In this document: piece after piece, positions 15,109 through 18,631 of the stretch
Numbering within the stretch: position 1 is the stretch's first letter
How the letters are laid out: each line of letters starts with the position of its first letter
Origin: Bacteroidales bacterium
GTDB lineage: Bacteria > Bacteroidota > Bacteroidia > Bacteroidales > DTU049
Direction: 5' to 3'
DNA length: 18,631 nucleotides
NCBI GenBank assembly: GCA_030017935.1
Contig: JASEGF010000002.1
Coordinates: 1 to 18,631, forward strand
Notes under the pieces: model-generated
Seen by the model: only the letters and a program-made list of their open reading frames with translations
Database searches by the model: none
What the model was told of the DNA's origin: nothing
Made by a program: the position numbers and the translations under genes

Positions 15109-15669
15109 CTTTTGCTTCTTTAACGTTTGAGGGAACACATAAATAGCACCAGCTCTAATAATAGGACTAGAATAGATAGAGTTCATATTATCGTTAAGAT
15201 TCCACAACACTTCTAAATAAGCATAAAAATTATTTGAAATTAATTGCCTAATACCAGGACCTATCAATAAATTTTCTGAAGTATACCAAATTTTATTATA
15301 TGGATAATCTAATGATGGTGCTTTATAAAGCAGTTCCTCAAATTCACAGTGTAAATATAACATTTTAAAAATTGAAAAATCTAAAAACACCCTCATCCCT
15401 GTCATATGTATGCTTGTAGCTGGATAATAATAATTAGACTGTAGAAACCAATAAAATGGATTTACACCTAAAGCTATAAAATTATTAAAATTATATGAGC
15501 CTCTAGCAGACACCATAATACTAGTATTGGTGCCAATTGACAAACCCAATTCTCCTCCTAGATTAAAGGTTCTTTTTAAATCTGAACCAAAACTCCACAT
15601 ATCTGAAATTTGACTTTTTGCAGTGAAAAATAATAACATTAAAATAATTAATACAAAAATTTTTCTCAT
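15091..15669 (-). CDS. Secreted small outer-membrane beta-barrel-like protein, function unknown
   Basis: 192 residues. A clear signal peptide (MRKIFVLIILMLLFFTAKSQ) is followed by alternating hydrophobic/aromatic stretches rich in Tyr, Phe and Asn, such as LGLSIGTNTSIMVSARGSYN (41-60) and the Gly/Tyr-containing segments around 130-175. This pattern fits an 8-strand outer-membrane barrel, but I recognise no named family. The C-terminus (LKKQKSDLEE) is charged instead of ending in an aromatic residue, which is unusual for a barrel, unless the terminal strand ends at GAIYVFPQ. A good promoter lies upstream. The gene is alone on its strand, converging on the YgjP-like gene. Confidence 0.65.
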   Translation of the reverse strand: MRKIFVLIILMLLFFTAKSQISDMWSFGSDLKRTFNLGGELGLSIGTNTSIMVSARGSYNFNNFIALGVNPFYWFLQSNYYYPATSIHMTGMRVFLDFSIFKMLYLHCEFEELLYKAPSLDYPYNKIWYTSENLLIGPGIRQLISNNFYAYLEVLWNLNDNMNSIYSSPIIRAGAIYVFPQTLKKQKSDLEE

Positions 15670-15706
15670 ATTTTAAAAAATTTTTTGATTATAAATTAAA
15701 TTTATG

Positions 15707-15737
15707 CGAAAGTAATCAGATTATGAAACTTAACAAA
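15707..15737 (-). promoter_or_regulatory. Promoter of the small outer-membrane-like protein gene
   Basis: On the minus strand TTTG (15734-15737) and TACTTTCG (15707-15714) are 19 nt apart. The -7 box departs from TAnnTTTG at one position. It ends 37 nt before the ATG at 15669. Confidence 0.5.
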
Positions 15738-15763
15738 ATAAATCTTATAAAGTTGAATTATGT

Positions 15764-15991
15764 GTTTTATAACGTTTAGAGTGGGTAAAGATTAAAAAGA
15801 GTAATTTTATAAAAATGAATTTTTTTAATATTTTTGGGTTAAATATTAACCACAGAGTTATCAAAGAAAGCACAAAGAACACAGAGAATGATAGAATTAG
15901 AAGACTTAAAAATGACACTTTGTGAACTTTGTGTAAAATCTTGGCGCCCTTTGTGGTAAAATAATTTACCAACGATAAACGTTATAGAACC
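15764..15991. repeat. Complete copy of a dispersed inverted-repeat element (MITE- or REP-like)
   Basis: The ends are inverted repeats: GTTTTATAACGTTTA (15764-15778) and the complement of 15976-15990 agree at 14 of 15 positions. Part of that motif is itself nearly palindromic. Inside lies a second imperfect inverted repeat: ACCACAGAG...CACAAAG (about 15849-15886) against CACTTTGTGAACTTTGTG...CCCTTTGTGGT (15916-15957). The left end recurs at 18414-18460 and the right half at 10382-10470. It codes for nothing credible and fills most of the spacer between two minus-strand genes (15670-16034). Confidence 0.75.
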
Positions 15992-16034
15992 ATATATCCT
16001 TTAAAAATTTAATTAAAAAAATATTAAACTACAT

Positions 16035-16589
16035 TTAAATTTCCTTGACATTATCTAAAATTTTATCAACTTGATTAGGAAATCTTCGTTTTAATGCATC
16101 TTTGACAAAAAACAATACCGGTATTTTTTGTTTTTTACCTAAATCAAAAGCAGCTGAGCATGTATGCCATCTATTCAAAGTTAAATGATAGAATCCTATT
16201 AATTTATACACTCTAATAGGATATAAATGGCATGAAATTGGTTTATAAAACTCGATTAGTCCTTCTTTAAATAATTTCTCGAAGATACAAATAGTGCAGT
16301 TATTTTCTACAATAGCATATGCACAGTCTCCAGTATCTTTTAGTGGAGTAACTAAATCACTTTGGATGTCCAACTCGTAAACACCTGTTTTGTCTATAGA
16401 TTTTTTACCTCCAGCATCTAAAAAGTCATAATATTTTTCAATATTTTCTTCTAACCAGGTAATTTCTTCTTTTTCTAAAGGTGCACCAGATTCACCCTCT
16501 ACACAACATATACCATGACATTTGTTTAAATCACAAGCAAAATATGATGTGAATAACTCATTATCAATGATTAAATTATCTATTATCAT
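16035..16589 (-). CDS. DUF3109 family cysteine-rich protein
   Basis: 184 residues from the preferred start. The Cys cluster CDLNKCHGICCVEGESGAPL (19-38), then Cys in GDCAYAI, NNCTIC, ISCHLYP and WHTC, are hallmarks of DUF3109, a YkgJ-like family thought to bind a metal or Fe-S cluster; no activity is established. A longer frame reaches back to an ATG at 16637, but its extra 16 residues overlap the upstream gene. The ATG at 16589, giving MIIDNLIIDNELF, matches how relatives begin, so I chose it. It then starts 5 nt after the stop of the S1/P1-like gene and is probably translated from the same mRNA. No signal peptide, so cytoplasmic. Confidence 0.85.
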   Translation of the reverse strand: MIIDNLIIDNELFTSYFACDLNKCHGICCVEGESGAPLEKEEITWLEENIEKYYDFLDAGGKKSIDKTGVYELDIQSDLVTPLKDTGDCAYAIVENNCTICIFEKLFKEGLIEFYKPISCHLYPIRVYKLIGFYHLTLNRWHTCSAAFDLGKKQKIPVLFFVKDALKRRFPNQVDKILDNVKEI

Positions 16590-16594
16590 ATAAA

Positions 16595-17572
16595 TTATTC
16601 TGGATTTGGTCGCCCTAGTGGTTTGCCATGCTTCCACATGTAGTCTAGCTCTTCTTCTTCTTTTTTCTGATTAGCTAAGAAATCTTTATCATCTAATATA
16701 TCTAGATTTGGTTGTCCTGCATTCACCCATGCAGTGTACCAAAAAGATGCAACATCTAATACAGATTTTCTGAAATTCCTCTCTACCATATTTTGTATCA
16801 TCATATTAAAATCATTAATAAATTCTCTAGAATACTGTTTAATAACTATATTATTCCTATCTTCTAAAGTATATATTTCTGAAGGGGTATATTGTTTTAT
16901 AATATAAGAGAATACATTTAGAACTGTATCGCTCTGCAAATATCCACTTCGAATCCAATTCCAAAATTCATCAGCTGGTTTAGAAATATATTTAGCTCTG
17001 CCAACAAACAAATTAAAATTATCATAAAGTACCTCTACACATCTACTTTCCCATAATGCATGAATACCTTTTTCTGATGGATTTCTACCATCATAATACA
17101 CATTACAATGCAGGGGTACATGGGCATCTGCTACATAATGCCCTATATTCGCACTCAAATATAATATCCTACCAGCATCACCTTCTTTAAAAGCATCTAC
17201 AAGTTGGTAATACATTTTAATGAGATGATATGGTAATATACCATATTCATATAAAGTATCTTCTGTGTATTTATTTACAGCTTCTTTCCATGTTTTAGGG
17301 ACCATATCAAAGGGATATTCACCATAATGATTAATATCCATATAATGACAAGCAGCTTCTTTAGGATTGACATGTGAACGTTTGTCTGGATCTACAGAAT
17401 GTTGCGAGATATAGTCGATATGTTTTTTGTAAAAACCTACCATCTCTGGTGGTAAACAATAAACTGCATGTTCATTAATCCTAGGATGAGCAAAAAATCC
17501 CCATCCAAAAAGATTTATTGATAATAAGCTTATCAATAAAATTACAATTACTTCTTTAATTAATTTTCCCAT
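16595..17572 (-). CDS. Secreted zinc-dependent S1/P1 nuclease / phospholipase C-fold protein
   Basis: 325 residues. A signal peptide (about 1-23, VIVILLISLLSINLFG) would release a mature protein beginning with W24; in this fold the N-terminal Trp is itself a zinc ligand. Other likely ligands follow the family order: H29 (WGFFAHPRI), H76 (CHYMD), H145, D149, H151 and H155 (GHYVADAHVPLHC), and H171/E175 (HALWE). The fold is shared by S1/P1 nucleases and bacterial phospholipase C, so the substrate (single-stranded nucleic acid or phospholipid) cannot be decided. A charged tail (KKEEEELDYMWKHGKP) follows. It is the first gene of a pair with the DUF3109 protein and has its own promoter. Confidence 0.85.
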   Translation of the reverse strand: MGKLIKEVIVILLISLLSINLFGWGFFAHPRINEHAVYCLPPEMVGFYKKHIDYISQHSVDPDKRSHVNPKEAACHYMDINHYGEYPFDMVPKTWKEAVNKYTEDTLYEYGILPYHLIKMYYQLVDAFKEGDAGRILYLSANIGHYVADAHVPLHCNVYYDGRNPSEKGIHALWESRCVEVLYDNFNLFVGRAKYISKPADEFWNWIRSGYLQSDTVLNVFSYIIKQYTPSEIYTLEDRNNIVIKQYSREFINDFNMMIQNMVERNFRKSVLDVASFWYTAWVNAGQPNLDILDDKDFLANQKKEEEELDYMWKHGKPLGRPNPE

Positions 17573-17591
17573 TTGTGATAACTATTTATTT

Positions 17592-17622
17592 CAAAATTAT
17601 ATATAAAATTCTAAATAAACAA
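17592..17622 (-). promoter_or_regulatory. Promoter of the S1/P1-like - DUF3109 pair
   Basis: On the minus strand TTG (17620-17622) is followed after 20 nt by TAATTTTG (17592-17599), ending 19 nt before the ATG at 17572. It lies in the 62-nt spacer after the ComB-like gene, so this pair need not depend on upstream transcription. Confidence 0.5.
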
Positions 17623-17634
17623 CAAAATTTATTT

Positions 17635-18357
17635 TTAAAATATATTAATGATTTTTGCACCATCAAAATAAGGTATTACCTGTGCAATATTTAGCTGCAA
17701 TGAATAAGGTACTATATATGATAGATTAAGTTTATCATGCAATCTCTTGTAATGTGATGCCTTTTTGATATATGTATCTAAATTATTTTTAGCCAATTCC
17801 CATAAATCTAATGCAATATTTGCACTATCCTCCAAACAATAATATTCATTTAATAATAAATATTGGACAAAAGCACCAGCACAAAGAGTATCTTCAATAT
17901 TTGGATAATCTTTCCATCCGCTAGATACTATAACTACTGGTTTTTTATCTTTTATTAAATAATCAGATAATATTTTGATATTTAGAAAAGATCCCAAATA
18001 AACGGGAGCTAATGAATGGGCTTTTAAAATAGTCTTAGTGCCATTAGTAGTGAAATATGCTATAGATTTATTTTTAATTTTTTCTACTGTAAACTCATCG
18101 GCGCTATTTCCTAGATCTGCATGCGGCAATTTGATACCATCCTTTTCAGCTGCTAATATATAACCTTTATTCTTATATTCGTATGTCTCTGCTTCATTTT
18201 GTAATGGAATGATTTCTTTCGCACCATTCATAAAAGCAGTACATATACTCGTAGTAGCTCTTAGCACATCTATCACCACAATATTATATGGAGCTTTTGT
18301 TAAAATTTTATTATTATCTAAAAATAATGGACTTAATACTACCTCTACTGTTGACAT
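17635..18357 (-). CDS. comB: ComB-like 2-phosphosulfolactate phosphatase
   Basis: 240 residues from MSTVEVV, close to family length. ComB removes phosphate from (R)-2-phospho-3-sulfolactate, a coenzyme M pathway step in methanogens. Signatures are VVIDVLRATTSI (27-38) with D30 and R33, AAEKDGIKL...DLGNSADEF (69-89), TTNGTK (103-108) and VSSGWKDYPNIEDTLCAGAF in the second half. Relatives occur in many bacteria that make no coenzyme M, where the role may be in sulfonate metabolism or another phosphatase reaction; nothing nearby settles this. A longer frame starts at 18387, but its ten extra residues (MKLIIIFTKK) are poorly supported, so I prefer 18357. No Shine-Dalgarno site is seen. Confidence 0.83.
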   Translation of the reverse strand: MSTVEVVLSPLFLDNNKILTKAPYNIVVIDVLRATTSICTAFMNGAKEIIPLQNEAETYEYKNKGYILAAEKDGIKLPHADLGNSADEFTVEKIKNKSIAYFTTNGTKTILKAHSLAPVYLGSFLNIKILSDYLIKDKKPVVIVSSGWKDYPNIEDTLCAGAFVQYLLLNEYYCLEDSANIALDLWELAKNNLDTYIKKASHYKRLHDKLNLSYIVPYSLQLNIAQVIPYFDGAKIINIF

Positions 18358-18413
18358 TTTTTTTGTAAAAATAATTATTAATTTCAAATATTTGTTGAAA
18401 TATTCAAAAAAAA

Positions 18414-18460
18414 GGTTCTATAACGTTTTGAGTGGGTAAAGATTAAAAAAATAATTTTAT
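18414..18460 (+). repeat. Left-end copy of the dispersed repeat element
   Basis: GGTTCTATAACGTTT (18414-18428) is the exact complement of the right end of the complete copy (15977-15991). The next 30 or so bases, GAGTGGGTAAAGATTAAAAA and TAATTTTAT, match its left end at 15779-15810 with a few changes. The similarity stops at 18460, just before the symporter promoter. Confidence 0.75.
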
Positions 18461-18477
18461 ATTTATTTTGCTTTTTT

Positions 18478-18485
18478 TACTTTTG
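18478..18485 (+). promoter_or_regulatory. -7 box of the symporter gene; likely leaderless start
   Basis: TACTTTTG followed by CCAAAAAA and the ATG at 18494. Only 8 nt separate the box from the start codon, so the mRNA would begin at or next to the ATG. No -33 TTG at normal spacing; the preceding bases belong to the dispersed repeat and a T-run. Confidence 0.45.
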
Positions 18486-18493
18486 CCAAAAAA

Positions 18494-18631
18494 ATGAACT
18501 CTACTCTTTTATTAGTAATTTTTATTTTTTACGTTTTTGTACTATTTTTAGCAGCATATCTGACATCTAGAAAAGCTAATAATGAATCATATTTTTTATC
18601 TAATAAAAAAGCACCTTGGTATTTAGTAGCT
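18494..18631 (+). CDS. Sodium:solute symporter family protein, 5' fragment
   Basis: Only the first 46 codons are present; the frame is open to the right edge. A hydrophobic first membrane helix (LLLVIFIFYVFVLFLAAYL) is followed by the SSS-family signature ESYFLSNKKAPWYLVA, which usually precedes helix 2. The family imports sugars, amino acids, organic acids or vitamins with Na+; the substrate cannot be told from this fragment. The -7 box is 8 nt upstream. Confidence 0.8.
   Translation, partial: MNSTLLLVIFIFYVFVLFLAAYLTSRKANNESYFLSNKKAPWYLVA

Noticed and set aside
15745..15972. Minus-strand open frame of 75 codons
   Set aside because: It coincides with the complete dispersed element and translates its palindrome. 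The hydrophobic part comes from AT-rich repeat DNA.
16590..16637. Longer N-terminus for the DUF3109 protein
   Set aside because: The extra 16 residues overlap the upstream gene and do not look like the start of family members; the ATG at 16589 fits better.

Overview
This window is AT-rich DNA (about 70% A+T by eye) from a member of the Bacteroidota. The evidence is threefold. Several start regions carry the phylum-type promoter, TTG/TTTG about 18-20 nt upstream of TAnnTTTG. Shine-Dalgarno sites are almost absent. The gene content also fits: a GT3 glycogen synthase fused to a glucan phosphorylase, an exported cyclophilin next to pheS, a six-repeat S1 protein with an acidic N-terminus, a DUF3109 protein and an S1/P1-nuclease-fold secreted protein. 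I cannot assign a genus. It looks like an ordinary chromosome with interspersed repeats, not a phage or plasmid.

Layout. 1-871 (-): an IS1595-like transposase, cut by the left edge, whose second catalytic Asp appears to be missing. 933-976: a perfect 20-bp hairpin. 983-3613 (-): a two-gene saccharopine operon, LKR-type then saccharopine dehydrogenase-type, resembling the two halves of eukaryotic AASS. 3697-3765: a GC-rich, strand-biased tract. 3775-8010 (-): the 1411-residue glycogen synthase/phosphorylase fusion. 8135-9857 (-): a membrane GT2 glycosyltransferase followed 16 nt later by an ECF-type sigma factor.

9858-10628 has no credible gene. It holds about 400 bp of TAGTGAGTAG/TATATAG repeats with a 121-bp tandem duplication, then half of a dispersed repeat and the cyclophilin promoter. 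10629-14345 (+) is a housekeeping run: exported peptidyl-prolyl isomerase, pheS, then rpsA with its own leader and a strong terminator. 14422-15108 (+) is a YgjP/DUF45 metallopeptidase that overlaps the 3' end of a convergent small outer-membrane-like protein (15091-15669, -). 15670-16034 carries a complete copy of the dispersed repeat. 16035-17572 (-) is a two-gene unit, S1/P1-like secreted enzyme then DUF3109 protein. 17635-18357 (-) is a ComB-like phosphatase. The window ends in the start of a sodium:solute symporter gene (18494 onward, +).

The most notable signals outside the genes are three. One is an interspersed element of about 228 bp present once whole and twice as opposite halves. 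The second is the rpsA leader, which combines the only strong Shine-Dalgarno site in the window, an overlapping four-codon mini-ORF and a start-proximal hairpin. The third is the repeat island at 9934-10341. I see no CRISPR array, defence locus, prophage or clearly new multi-gene system. No tRNA or rRNA gene was recognised by eye.
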